Positions 1 through 9,236 of a stretch of 34,330 nucleotides of DNA are shown piece after piece. The position numbers were made by a program, and so were the translations under genes. Numbering within the stretch: the stretch's first letter is position 1; every line of letters starts with the position of its first letter. Below the pieces are notes generated by a model. It worked only from the letters and a program-made list of their open reading frames with translations, ran no database searches and was not told where the DNA came from. The stretch comes from Fragilaria crotonensis (Eukaryota > Bacillariophyta > Fragilariophyceae > Fragilariales > Fragilariaceae): positions 1 to 34,330 of the forward strand of contig JAKSYS010000662.1 of NCBI GenBank assembly GCA_022925895.1, in the 5' to 3' direction.

Positions 1-2
1 CT

Positions 3-218
3 GGAACGTTGGGGAAGAAAAGAAGAATTGGCCATGCTACGATCTATTTATGTACTGCGGAGTATATCTCGGGGGATGTGCTGGTGGTCGATGGCGGTCA
101 ATGGTTATGGAAACCCCAAGTTGTGCCCCGTGAGATGGTTACCGAATTGTCCAAGAAGGTAGAGAAAGCGAGTCGAGTGGAGATTCCACAACGCCATCCT
201 CCGAGGAGTAAATTGTAG
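3..218 (+). CDS. 2,4-dienoyl-CoA reductase-like short-chain dehydrogenase, 3' end only
   Basis: The reading frame enters from the left edge and ends at TAG 216-218; no start codon lies inside the window. The visible 71 residues contain IGHATIYLCTAEYISGDVLV followed by VDGGQWLW. This is the classic C-terminal strand and loop of the SDR (Rossmann) superfamily (family knowledge), and the GGxWLW ending is typical of peroxisomal and mitochondrial 2,4-dienoyl-CoA reductases, which reduce double bonds during beta-oxidation of unsaturated fatty acids. The cofactor site and catalytic Tyr-Lys are upstream and cannot be checked. The C-terminus ends PRSKL, which resembles an SKL-type peroxisomal targeting signal (PTS1); this fits a peroxisomal enzyme. 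Another enoyl or beta-keto reductase of the same superfamily is possible. Confidence 0.75.
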   Translation, partial: GTLGKKRRIGHATIYLCTAEYISGDVLVVDGGQWLWKPQVVPREMVTELSKKVEKASRVEIPQRHPPRSKL

Positions 219-444
219 CATCGGCTAGTAAAAAGGCATCAGTAGGCTATCTCCTTGTCTACGCTTGTGTATATGAAGTCTTAGATAAATTTTGGGCCAA
301 TTAACACTCGTGTACAATATTGCCGACGGCAGAACACGTACGCTAACAGTAATCGTCGATCGTCCGCGCGAAAGCCACATGGACCAATCGTCGACGAACA
401 ATGTCATGGCGTACTTCAGGACTGAGTTCACGTGTTGCTTGTCA

Positions 445-1278
445 CTAGCTCGAATCCTGCGCCCGTTGAGGCACGATTCCGAGTTCCTCCATGCCTCGCT
501 TCCAATCTCGATTCGTAACCAAAGACTTTCGGCAGTAGGGGCACGCCAAATGATGATCCAACCATCCCAACAAACACTCACGATGAAAGACATGCTCATG
601 ATTGTCGTTAACTATTTGGCCATCAATCAATGCCTCAAGGCAAATCGCACATTCGTTATTTGATTGTTCTGGGTCGCGCACTAAGATTGTCGGAACTTCG
701 GACGCCGGGGTAGGATCATAAAGAGGAGGCTCCTGACGAGCGACGGAACTGATTTGTTGCATGGTTCCAGTTTCCGATGTGCTGGCGGGGTTGTCCTGTA
801 TTGATGCCTGCACGATGTCACCCGATTCAATATCCAGCGGGGATTGCACGCCATGCAATTGATCCGAGACGCCATTTTCTGATTGTGGAGACTCGACCTG
901 CAGAGATTCCACAGCATCCACCATCTTTGGATTGGAAAAGACGCGCCAGGTCAGGATTCTCTCCAAAACTTGTAATCGTTGATCTTCCGTCAATCCTTCT
1001 TTGATATGATACAGACTGTCATCCCCTTCATAGAAACGATTCAGCTGGGGATCGCGTGCCATTCGCATGGCCCATACTCGAGCCTGATGTGCAGCATGAA
1101 AGGATTCCCAATCCACCCAACAACAACAACCCCAACATCGTCGCATGTGTGGGTAAACGGCGCGGCTCCCGAGCAATCCCACCACGCACACGAGTCCGAT
1201 CAGGAAGACGAATATCCCAAAGAACGCTACGAACCAATAAATTCCACCAGGTGGAGCGTTACTACTGTTTTGTGACAT
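445..1278 (-). CDS. Membrane-anchored RING-H2 finger protein (probable E3 ubiquitin ligase)
   Basis: An intact 277-residue ORF from ATG 1276-1278 to TAG 445-447. Residues 13-38 form one strongly hydrophobic segment (IYWFVAFFGIFVFLIGLVCVV), a likely signal anchor, followed by a Cys/Trp-rich juxtamembrane stretch (RRCWGCCCW). The C-terminal RING spans about 210-250: C210-x2-C213, then H227-x-H229-x2-H232-x2-C235, then C246-P-Y-C249-R. Spacing is that of RING-H2 domains, which recruit E2 enzymes, but the third metal ligand is His instead of Cys. The middle (120-200) is low-complexity and acidic. The layout resembles membrane RING-H2 ligases of the ATL kind. It is tail to tail with the dehydrogenase 226 bp away. 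The substrate cannot be inferred. Confidence 0.85.
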   Translation of the reverse strand: MSQNSSNAPPGGIYWFVAFFGIFVFLIGLVCVVGLLGSRAVYPHMRRCWGCCCWVDWESFHAAHQARVWAMRMARDPQLNRFYEGDDSLYHIKEGLTEDQRLQVLERILTWRVFSNPKMVDAVESLQVESPQSENGVSDQLHGVQSPLDIESGDIVQASIQDNPASTSETGTMQQISSVARQEPPLYDPTPASEVPTILVRDPEQSNNECAICLEALIDGQIVNDNHEHVFHRECLLGWLDHHLACPYCRKSLVTNRDWKRGMEELGIVPQRAQDSS

Positions 1279-1453
1279 TGTCTTTCAGTATTGTAATACA
1301 GCGTTGTAAACGAATGGCACAGCATTGAGGCTGAAGATTGACGATTGTGATGCCGAATGTTTTCGAAGATGCAAATGCAAGGGATCTGTGTTGTGCTGTT
1401 CGCTTCGAGTACTGTACTTGCTACTCCGAGTATGACAGAACCGGTAGTAGAAC

Positions 1454-1510
1454 CTGGTACCTGGTACCTGGTACCTGGTACCTGGTACTTGGTACTGTAC
1501 CTGGTACCAG
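1454..1510. repeat. Tandem 7-bp microsatellite (CTGGTAC)n
   Basis: Five perfect head-to-tail copies of CTGGTAC (1454-1488) are followed by a variant TTGGTAC copy, then GTAC-containing remnants to about 1512. It lies in the 5' flank of the RING-H2 gene and abuts the left end of the piggyBac-type element. The unit contains the palindromic word GTAC that recurs in the other intergenic regions of this window. Confidence 0.9.
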
Positions 1511-1534
1511 GTACTACTAGTGTCTAAAGGCCCG

Positions 1535-1554
1535 ACGGGGTTAATTAACCCCGT
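1535..1554. repeat. 20-bp perfect palindrome at left transposon end
   Basis: ACGGGGTTAATTAACCCCGT is a perfect palindrome centred on TTAATTAA. It contains the TTAA-CCCCGT end expected of piggyBac elements and could bind transposase on either half. Confidence 0.9.
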
Positions 1555-1809
1555 ATTTGCCAATCTCGGATATGCTTCCCCTTATCTTGGAGAAGGTCCG
1601 TTGGACTCCAAACTTGGCCAATCTCCTTGGAACAGTAAATGGTTGCATGGTCTAAATAGGCAATTGGTGGAAGTTGTTTGTAATTGAGTTATTAAAGAAT
1701 TTCTGGAGCTTTAATTTTTTTTCGCGAATTTTTTGGGTTCTGGGAATTCTCCTGACCATGATATTCATGCCGTCACTGCTCATCTCCAACTTTATCAATT
1801 GATCTCAAA

Positions 1810-4074
1810 ATGAGCGCAACTGATCCTCGTTTCCAGTTTGGTGCAAAGGTGAAAGCTATCCATGTGACTTCCCAGATTGAGTGTCATCGAAGATACGGAA
1901 GCAACGCAAAAACCAAGTTCGTCAACGGAGTGGTCTGTCGCGTTGATACGACCCCATCATCCGGCAAGAAGCGTGCCGTGACTTTGATCACGGCAAACTA
2001 TTACCTTGGTGGCAATACAATTAAGACAACTGTATTGAATTCAAGGTCAGTGAAGGCCGGACACGTTACAAGCATTCCCAACGAAGGTAATGGACTCGGG
2101 ACTGAAAGCGTGAATCAAAACTCCGTTGCAGTTGCTGCAACAAATCCAACTTCTGCAGCCCCTGAAGTGAATGATCCCAACCCAACTCCTTTGAACATTA
2201 ACGAGAACAATGTAAGTGAAATAGTTGCGCCGGCTGGTTTTGCTGTTGGTGCGGAAGAATTCCCTCAAGAGGATGTAGAGGAGCAAGCAGGCACCGAGCA
2301 TGATAATATTGCTGTATCACCTCAGATTGTTGCCACTGTTCATGGCATGGAATGGGTCAGGGCATCAACAAACGACCTACCACTGAATGGTAATGTTGCT
2401 GAATGTGGAGCATCCGCAGTGATGTTTTGGTTCCTGGAGGAAATAGAGTTGCAACACAAGATATTTCGCCGCTCGAATTTTTTGCTCTTGTTTCCGCCAA
2501 AGCAGTTGTCAGATATGGTCCACTGGACAAATGTTGAGCTTAATAAAGCTTCACTGAAAGAGACAACCGCAAAGCGAGGTCCTCAAATTCTTTGGCATCC
2601 TCATTCTCATGACAAAATTTGAGTTCACGACAAGGTCATCATTGTGGAACACAACAGCATGGTCAAAGTATCGACCGGCACCGCAGTTTGGGTTGACTGG
2701 TATGTCAAAGCACAGGTTCAAAGACCTCTTCAGCTCCATGAGGTGGAGTAATCAACCTGATGCTCCTGGTGAAGGTGAGTCGTCCGAGGAGTATAGGTGG
2801 AAGCTGGTGGATGACTTTGTTAAAAACTTTAACGAGCATCGAGCCAACTATTTCAATCCGTCCGAGCTCATCTGTGTTGATGAGAGTATGAGTCGCTGGT
2901 ATGGGCAGGAGGCCATTGGATCAATCATGGCCTCCTCAATATGTTGCTATTGACCGAAAGCCTGAAAATGGCTGCGAGATCCAAAACGCAGCGTGCGGCA
3001 GAAGTGGAGTCATGCTGCGACTCAAACTTGTCAAAGGTGTTAACCTGCCGGGTTCGGAGGATGAGGTGCTTGGGGACAACGAAGAAAGTCTGCTTCACGG
3101 TACCAATGTGCTTAAACATGTTGTATCGCCTTGGTTTGGAACAAATCGTATTGTTTGTGCTGATTCCTACTTTGCTTCTGTTGGTGCTGCTAAGGAATTG
3201 TATCGCAATGGCCTGCGATTCATTGGAGTTGTTAAAACTGCGACACGCGGCTACCCCAAAACCTTCCTGACAAGTGTGGAGCTCCAAAACCGTGGAGACT
3301 TTCTTGCTCTTCGGTCCAATGCAACAGAAGACAGTCCGAATTGGGGCAATGGTGTGGATGGATCGGGAGCGTCGGTACTTTATTTCCACTGCCGGGTCTT
3401 TCGAAGCTGGAGCTCCGTACGAACGTTGCCGATGGAGGCAAGTTGATGCGACCCAATCTCCAGAGCAAGTGATGTTTACAATTGCACAACCAAAAATTGC
3501 AGAAATTTATTACACTACCTGTGGGGCAATTGACAAGCACAATAGACTCCGTCAAGATGACCTTCGTATGGAGAAGAAGATTGAAACAAAGGATTGGTCA
3601 ACGCGTGTGAACTTGTCGATTTTTTCGATGATCGTTGTTGATACGTGGTTGGTGTTTTCTGCAATGAGGAACACTCCAAGAGTCCAAATGAATCAAAAAG
3701 AGTTCTATTCTGTGCTGGCTGAGGAATTGATTGACAACATGTATGGTAGTAGAGGCCGTCCATCAGCTCAACCCCGATCCTCACCAAATTCGATGTCGTT
3801 TCAAGATGCCTGCATGAGGGCACTTGAAAGCGGAGGGCCGCGCGCCGGTGTGCTCACTCATTTAACTCCTGTGAAGCGCCTTAAGAATAGTAAAGGTGAG
3901 AAAACCACATTTAGGTATCAAGGGAGGTGCAAGGAGTGTCAGAAGAAGACGACATGGCAATGCTCGGATTGTGATGATGATGGAAAAATCATCTATCTTT
4001 GTGCTACCAAAAATGGGAAACGGTGCTTTTTGAACCACCTGGCTCGCAACCATGCACACCTTGATGAGTTCTAA
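1810..4074 (+). pseudogene. piggyBac-type transposase (DDE_Tnp_1_7), frame-broken
   Basis: The protein is readable in four main segments: 1810 to about 2575, about 2576-2912, about 2940-3335 and about 3340-4074, with a short conserved GGHWINHGL stretch in yet another frame at about 2915-2940. Expected catalytic acidic residues of the DDD family are visible: CVDESMSRW (about 2873), VCADSYFAS (about 3157) and AIDKHNRLRQDD (about 3530). A Cys-rich tail follows (KECQKK, CSDCDDDG, CFLNHLARNH; 3928-4060), like the zinc-binding C-terminal domain of PGBD proteins. The N-terminal 75 residues form a small beta-rich looking domain, then a Pro/Asn/Glu-rich linker. The breaks are four single-base changes (+1 near 2575, -1 near 2911, -1 near 2937, +1 near 3340) and no substitution stop is needed. 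It may be intact in the real genome. Confidence 0.8.
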
Positions 4075-4194
4075 GCCTAATATAATTAGTTCAATGTGCT
4101 TTCATTAGAGTCAACATGTTCATATTGACCGTCATGGTCAACACCATTTTTGAGTGCAAGGCAGTAATATCTCTACATAATCTCGGAAAATATT

Positions 4195-4238
4195 GACGGG
4201 GTTAATTAAGGCAAGTGACGGGGTTAATTAAGGCAAGT
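4195..4238. repeat. Tandem 22-bp repeat at right transposon end
   Basis: Two perfect head-to-tail copies begin at 4195 and 4217, each reading GACGGGGTTAATTAAGG followed by CAAGT. Each copy holds an ACGGGG-TTAA end. Read from the right, the inner sequence CCCCGTCACTTGCC resembles the left end CCCCGTATTTGCC, which supports both as terminal or subterminal transposase sites. Confidence 0.9.
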
Positions 4239-4260
4239 GGTCCGGGCCTTTAGACACTAG

Positions 4261-5355
4261 TACCCGATGTTTGTCGTGGTCGAGCATTGAGCATTGAGCA
4301 CTCTGATTTCCGTTTTGACCGATTTGTCACAGATGTTCTTTCTCTCGTTTGGTCGTGAAATCCCTGCTGCACGTGACATGGATTTGTCATGTTTGGTGTC
4401 CGCTTCTTCTAAACATCTGAGTCCAATGCTTGAAAGGGCACATGACCAGTTCATTTGAGACACAACTTCGATGCTCATGCTGCTGAGTTGTAATGGGACT
4501 TGTCTTTGTCTTTCATTAACTTGGACAACCAAGTTAACAAGCAAGCAAATCGTCCAAGTTCAAAACTTGCTCAACTTGTTCTGTATTGGCCACCAGTTTT
4601 GAAAGAAGATGCACCACAGCATGCTTGATATGCTGATGAAATGATCTTTGCATGCACACCAGCATGCAACAAAGAAGAAAGCTGGATATTCGTCTGTTGG
4701 CACCATACACCCAGTCATTGTTATTAGCACCCAAAATGGTAGGAGAACTGGTGCCACCATGATAATTGCTAGCAAAGGCCCAATTTAACCAATAAGAGGA
4801 TGAAAAAAATGATACCAACAAATCAGCAACACAACCCATATGCTGCCTGCTGCCAATACGCCAATACTAGTAGTGCTGCTGAATGAGGGACCAAGCAAGA
4901 CTGTGTCAAGTCAGGAAATAAGAGGAAGTTATTGAGCCTACTGTGAAATGGTTTAAATTGCAATTGTGGAAACAAACCTCTGTTCTTGTTTGAATGTGGA
5001 CTAAAGTCCCTCCTTCCAAAGGCATCATTCATGTCATCTCCCACTAAGAGCAGGAGTGCTCTGAGTGGGAGATGAGCAAGGCTACAAGATCACTGTAGGA
5101 GGGGAGGATATAAGTGGTAAGGATCGGCTGCATACCTTTGTTTCATCATGTGTTTAATAGAGGAGAACAATGAGCGTCCCTTTCTTGCCAGCAGAGTGAT
5201 ACAAGATTATGCCAGGAATTCTAGTAGATTCGGGTAATTCTGTAAATGTGTTACAATGACGTGGATTGTTTTCACCATGCCTCAAAACCCTATCGCCGAA
5301 GCTGTCGTACAGATTGAATTCTTACAACTCTGCATGTGTTTTGACTTTTGACCAT
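4261..5355. other. Gene-free stretch between the two transposons
   Basis: No protein of recognisable family is encoded on either strand. Short minus-strand ORFs (4257-4544, 4534-4839) have no familiar motif and look incidental. The only clear structure is the hairpin at 5035-5074. This is probably the original intergenic DNA between the RING-H2 gene and the Na+/Ca2+ exchanger gene. Confidence 0.6.
5035..5074. repeat. Strong 40-nt hairpin
   Basis: The arms CATCTCCCACT (5035-5045) and AGTGGGAGATG (5064-5074) pair perfectly. After one unpaired A/G pair, AGAGCA (5047-5052) pairs with TGCTCT (5057-5062) around a GGAG loop. That is 17 pairs and one mismatch in 40 nt. Function unknown; it could be a structured RNA, a remnant of a foldback element, or a cruciform site. 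Confidence 0.85.
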
Positions 5356-5385
5356 TGAGGCCCTTCCTTATGGTAGAAAAAAAAT

Positions 5386-5545
5386 TGGACGTGAAAGTTG
5401 AGCCCCAACTTTATTTTTCAACTTTACCGTCCTTACGCTAGAAAAGTTGATCGAAAAACAAAGTTCCTCGAGCCTCAACTTTTTTCATGAAAGTTGTTCC
5501 TCAAAGTTGGGCCCGAACTTTCACAACCAACTTTCCTGTGAAAAG
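5386..5545. repeat. Cluster of AAAGTTG/CAACTTT subterminal repeats
   Basis: About ten copies of AAAGTTG, its complement CAACTTT or one-base variants lie just inside the left end, in both orientations. At the right end only the TIR copy (AAAGTTGGGGCTCAACTTT, about 9393-9411) is evident. Such subterminal motifs are typical binding sites for transposase or the accessory DNA-binding protein (family knowledge; binding here is inference). Confidence 0.8.
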
Positions 5546-5665
5546 TTTGACGAATTCGAGTCGAGTGAATCAGGAAACGAATCTTCTCCGATTGTACAAT
5601 CGTCACACAAATCGAGACCATCATCACGGGCGTCAACACTGTGATTGTCCCATATCAACACCGTG

Positions 5666-7255
5666 ATGGGACACCCTTTCTCCCGCACTTCTGAAGAGAG
5701 ACGAAGCACATTCGATCGTCGCCCCCAAACCTTCGCCCAGGGCATTGTTAGTGGCAAGCTTAATGCGAAGAGACTTTGTGAATACAAGAAGCGATCGAAT
5801 GAAGAATTTGACGGTGTGGCTGCGGAATTCCTGTTCGGCAACTCACTCCTGCAAACACGTGAAGACAACGAGCCGCATGAGGATCAGGGATTTCTTAGCC
5901 ATGTTACAACAGCACGTCATCCAAAAAAGAGAAGGAAAGAAAAACAAGTTGTCATGTTTACTGATCCAGTTACTGGAAGGCAAATGCGTTTGTTACCTCG
6001 CATGTCATTATGGTAAGAAAATGAAATTCGTCTTCAACATCATTGCATCCCTAACTTTTGATGTGATCTCATTTCTTCTTGTTGTCATCCTTTCTCTGCA
6101 TGTACTTGTCTGCTGTCTTGTCCTCGACACCTGCCCACGGTGACACATGATGTACGTACTCCTACCAGGTATAACATGTACGTCGAGAATCCTCATCTTG
6201 ACAATCCAAGATTTAACAAAGTCTTTCGCCGCCGCTTTCGAATGCCTTACGGAAGCTTCAAGGCATTGGCTGCCCTTGCCGAAGACGAACCTTTGTTCAA
6301 GAGGTGGAAAGCGGGTGCCATTGATGTTGCCCGCCAACCGGCAACCTCTCCCTCCTCATCCTATGTGCTCTACGTTATCTTGGTCGCGGTTGGACCTTTG
6401 ACGACCTGTCCGAGAATACAGGAATTAGCGAAGAAGTTATTCGTGTGTTCTTTCATGCCTTCATCACTTACGGTAGTACCAAGCTGTACCAACTGTATGT
6501 AATTGCTCCGAGAACTGCCGACGATGCTGCAATTCACACAGAGGAGTACTCAAGGGCGGGACTTCCTGGTTGTGTTGGCTCTTGTGATGCCACTCACATT
6601 GTGTTTGAGAAGATAGAATACCGACTGAGGCAGAGTCACCTCGGCTTCAAAACTTCGCACACTGCAAGAACATACAACATCACAGTGAACAACCGACGAC
6701 GGATCCTTGCCACAACAACAGGTCACCCAGCAAGGTGGAGCGACAAGACCCTTTGTCTTGTTTGACAGCTTTGTCGTCGCCTTGTCGGAAGGTACTGTAT
6801 TGGATGATGCTGAGTTTGAACTGTATGAAAGGGCTGCCGATGGCACCATTGTGAGAGTCAAATACAAGGGAGCATGGGTAATAGTAGACAATGGCTATCT
6901 AAACTGGCCAACAACGGTACGCCCATAAAGACATCATGCCGTCGCACCGAGATTCGGTTTTCTAAGTGGTTAGAATCAGTCAGAAAGGACGTAGAATGCA
7001 CTTTTGGAATCCTCAAAGGCCGATTTCGAGTGTTGAAGACTGGTACCGCTTAGGTAGACAGGAAGCGGCGACAAGATATTTTTGACCTGTTGTGCACTAC
7101 ACAACATGCTCCTTGAGGTAGATGGCCTTGATAGAGGATGGGAAAATGGCGCCTCATCCATCTGGGAAGGAAATCTTGGTCTTCATGACATGAATGATGT
7201 GAATGATCATTTGCCAGAAGGGATCAGGCGACTGTTTACACCAAGTGAACTTTGA
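5666..7255 (+). pseudogene. Harbinger transposase (DDE_Tnp_4), frame-broken
   Basis: The gene likely opens at ATG 5666 (GHPFSRTSEERRSTFDRR) and ends at TGA 7253-7255. A probable intron starts at the GTAAGA at 6013 and ends before about 6175, because conserved sequence resumes at YVENPHLDNPRFNKVFRRRF. Then follow, in shifting frames, GRGWTFDDLSENTGISEEV, the first catalytic Asp region GCVGSCDATHI, RLRQSHLGFKTSHTARTYNI, ATTTGHPARWSDKT, the second Asp region WVIVDNGYLNWPTT, and the final acidic motif RKDVECTFGILKGRFRVLKT (7.0 kb). These are hallmark motifs of diatom and plant Harbinger transposases. At least five single-base shifts (near 6345, 6755, 6925, 7050 and 7070) break the frame. As elsewhere in the window they are indels, so assembly error is an alternative to decay. 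Confidence 0.8.
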
Positions 7256-7676
7256 AGGTAACGATGCCTCATCACATGTAGTACTACCTACTCCTACATA
7301 CAACGAACATGTGCACAACAATAGCTTTATCAATAATTCTGACCGGCACGGAACCAGCAGCGGTCAAGGCAAGAACGGATTTATGAAAGTGATGGTCGCT
7401 CAAGGGTAAGGGTTGTCAAGAACCTTTCGTTATCCTACTTCCGAAGCAAGCTCGTTCAGCATTTTGACATTGCCTTTTCAAAATCAGAAGTGCAATGGCC
7501 AGGACGCGAAATCGACAACACCCACCAAACGTGAGAAAATTGGAATTGCACATACGTTGGCGTCTCCTTCACTAGGAGTACTAGTGTAGGTACACTTATC
7601 ACGGCTCATCTTTATAATCATATTACAACTTGACATTGACTCTTTAGAATGATGAGAGCAGTAGTATTCTTCACAC

Positions 7677-9236
7677 TTAGTCATGGACGTCTGACGTGAA
7701 ATCACGGTCAGGAGTTGTCATTTCTTCATAAGGAGGATGTGTTGCATCCTGCGTGGTAGTAGTACTTGGCAGCACAGCAGAAGGACTAGTAAACGACATG
7801 GAACGGTGCGCTTCTGTCACTGAAGGAAAGGAAACAGACAATGTTGGCGGTGTCGAGCTCATATGCGTCATGGCAGTACTACTGCCGTCACAGCTATTTT
7901 CAGATAACAGAGTTGGATTTCCTCGGCGACGAGAACCAAAGGCTTCCTCAAACATGACATCGGTATGACGACGCTTTGAGTTCAACTTAGATTTGCGTTT
8001 CTTGTATTCTTCCGCCAGCACGCTCTTCTCGGCCATGAGTGACTGTATTTCCAGGACAAGTGGATGATCACTTTCAGACACCTTCAATATTTTGCCAATT
8101 CGAATCTGTTGTCAATTTCGGTCTGAAGGTGAGTCAATTGTGAAGTGTAGTCATCATTGGCTGAGCGCTCTCTTCAGAGGACGAGAATGCCGTCAATTTG
8201 GCAATCTCGATCTTCTGCTGGTCCAACATCACTCCACGTCAAGCGGCGACTTACCAAGGGAATACTGCCATTGCGCTCCTTTGGTGCAACCGTAGCCTCT
8301 TTCTTCACCGCTTTTCTTGAATTAAGTGCTCGCTCCTCACGAGCACTGTCATTTACTTGAAATTGCTTAGAACGATACACCTCCTGCTCTGGAGACTCAA
8401 CGATGAATCCCCAAAGAAAGAAAGCGATCATGCCAGTAAAAACATAATCCTCTGGCATCTCAGTGTCAGCAACATTGGATTCATCACAATCCTCTTCTCG
8501 TTGTCAGAAGTTCCGAAAGCATCGTCATCGCCATCATCAATACTCGACGCCCCAGTTCCACCTTTCAGTTTTGGTACATGCTTTCACGTATGTACCTGTA
8601 GTAATCGGCAATTGTTCTTCCAGATGGAAGAGTTCCATCTCTATAGTCACTATTGGCATCCTTGGCACATGCAAGTGCCTTCCTACCATTCCTCAGTACT
8701 TCCTTCGCACCCCTCATAATTGTATCAGTAGAAACATGTACTGGGTTGCTCAGATTCTTCGCAATCAACATGGCGTTGGTTATCCCGTCAGGCTTGTCAG
8801 CAAAGATTGCAAGTTTCCCACCAGAACTCTTTGTGGAAAGAAGCAGTCCTTAAGCTTTTGTCACATAGTGGTGGCAACACCATGTTGCCTCTGGTACTAG
8901 AGTGTTACCAGCAACGACACTTGCGGACGATGCAGCATTCCGGTCGTCATTTATGTCGATTTCAACATCGTCATAAAGGTGAGAGAATTGATTCACCCCA
9001 GCAACCATCTGTTGTGGGAGGGTCATTACATCGGGTTCACCACATCCGATAATGCTGGCACGAAGTAACTCTTTCTGCTCCCTGTCGGTCATGCTCCTTC
9101 CAGAGGAAAATATGACAGAATCGTAGGCCGCAAAAAACACAGTCTTCTGTAGTTCCTTCATGAACTTGGAGGAACCAACAAATCTTAGAGTCTCCAGCTT
9201 CTTGGAAGCAGTCTTCTTGGAAGAGGAGGGCAACAT
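7677..9236 (-). pseudogene. Second Harbinger-element protein (unknown, putative DNA-binding partner), broken
   Basis: A minus-strand gene opens at ATG 9234-9236 and reads to 8850. It continues in the same frame after a TAA through a segment ending near 8565 (NLSNPVHVSTDTIMRGAKEV, TIADYYRYIRES), then shifts to an acidic stretch (IDDGDDDAFGTSDNE), a segment ending near 8174, and a final segment ending at 7677. The last part has a charged, probably coiled-coil helix (SLMAEKSVLAEEYKKRKSKL) and a Ser/Thr-rich tail. I do not recognise the family and see no clear Myb/SANT motif. Its position opposite the transposase matches the accessory gene of Harbinger elements, which helps transposase reach the nucleus and bind ends. 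Breaks are mostly indels, with TAA near 8848-8850 and TGA near 8174-8176 unexplained. Confidence 0.55.

Larger units (their letters stand above)
1521..4256 (+). mobile_element. piggyBac-family DNA transposon (outer ends)
   Basis: The unit is bounded by exact inverted repeats TGTCTAAAGGCCCG (1521-1534) and its complement (4243-4256). Each is flanked outside by CTAG (1517-1520 and 4257-4260), so a 4-bp palindromic CTAG duplication is one reading of the boundary. Inside these lie canonical piggyBac-style ends: TTAA then CCCCGT at 1545-1554 on the left, and ACGGGG then TTAA at 4196-4205 and again at 4218-4227 on the right. The true mobile unit may therefore be the inner TTAA-bounded element sitting inside a small palindromic sequence. 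It carries one transposase gene on the + strand. Confidence 0.8.

Noticed and set aside
1285..1563. Minus-strand ORF with YQVPGTR repeats
   Set aside because: It is just translation of the CTGGTAC microsatellite.
5447..5644. 65-residue ORF before the Harbinger transposase
   Set aside because: It mostly translates the AAAGTTG subterminal repeats, so its openness reflects repeat content; the transposase more likely starts at 5666.
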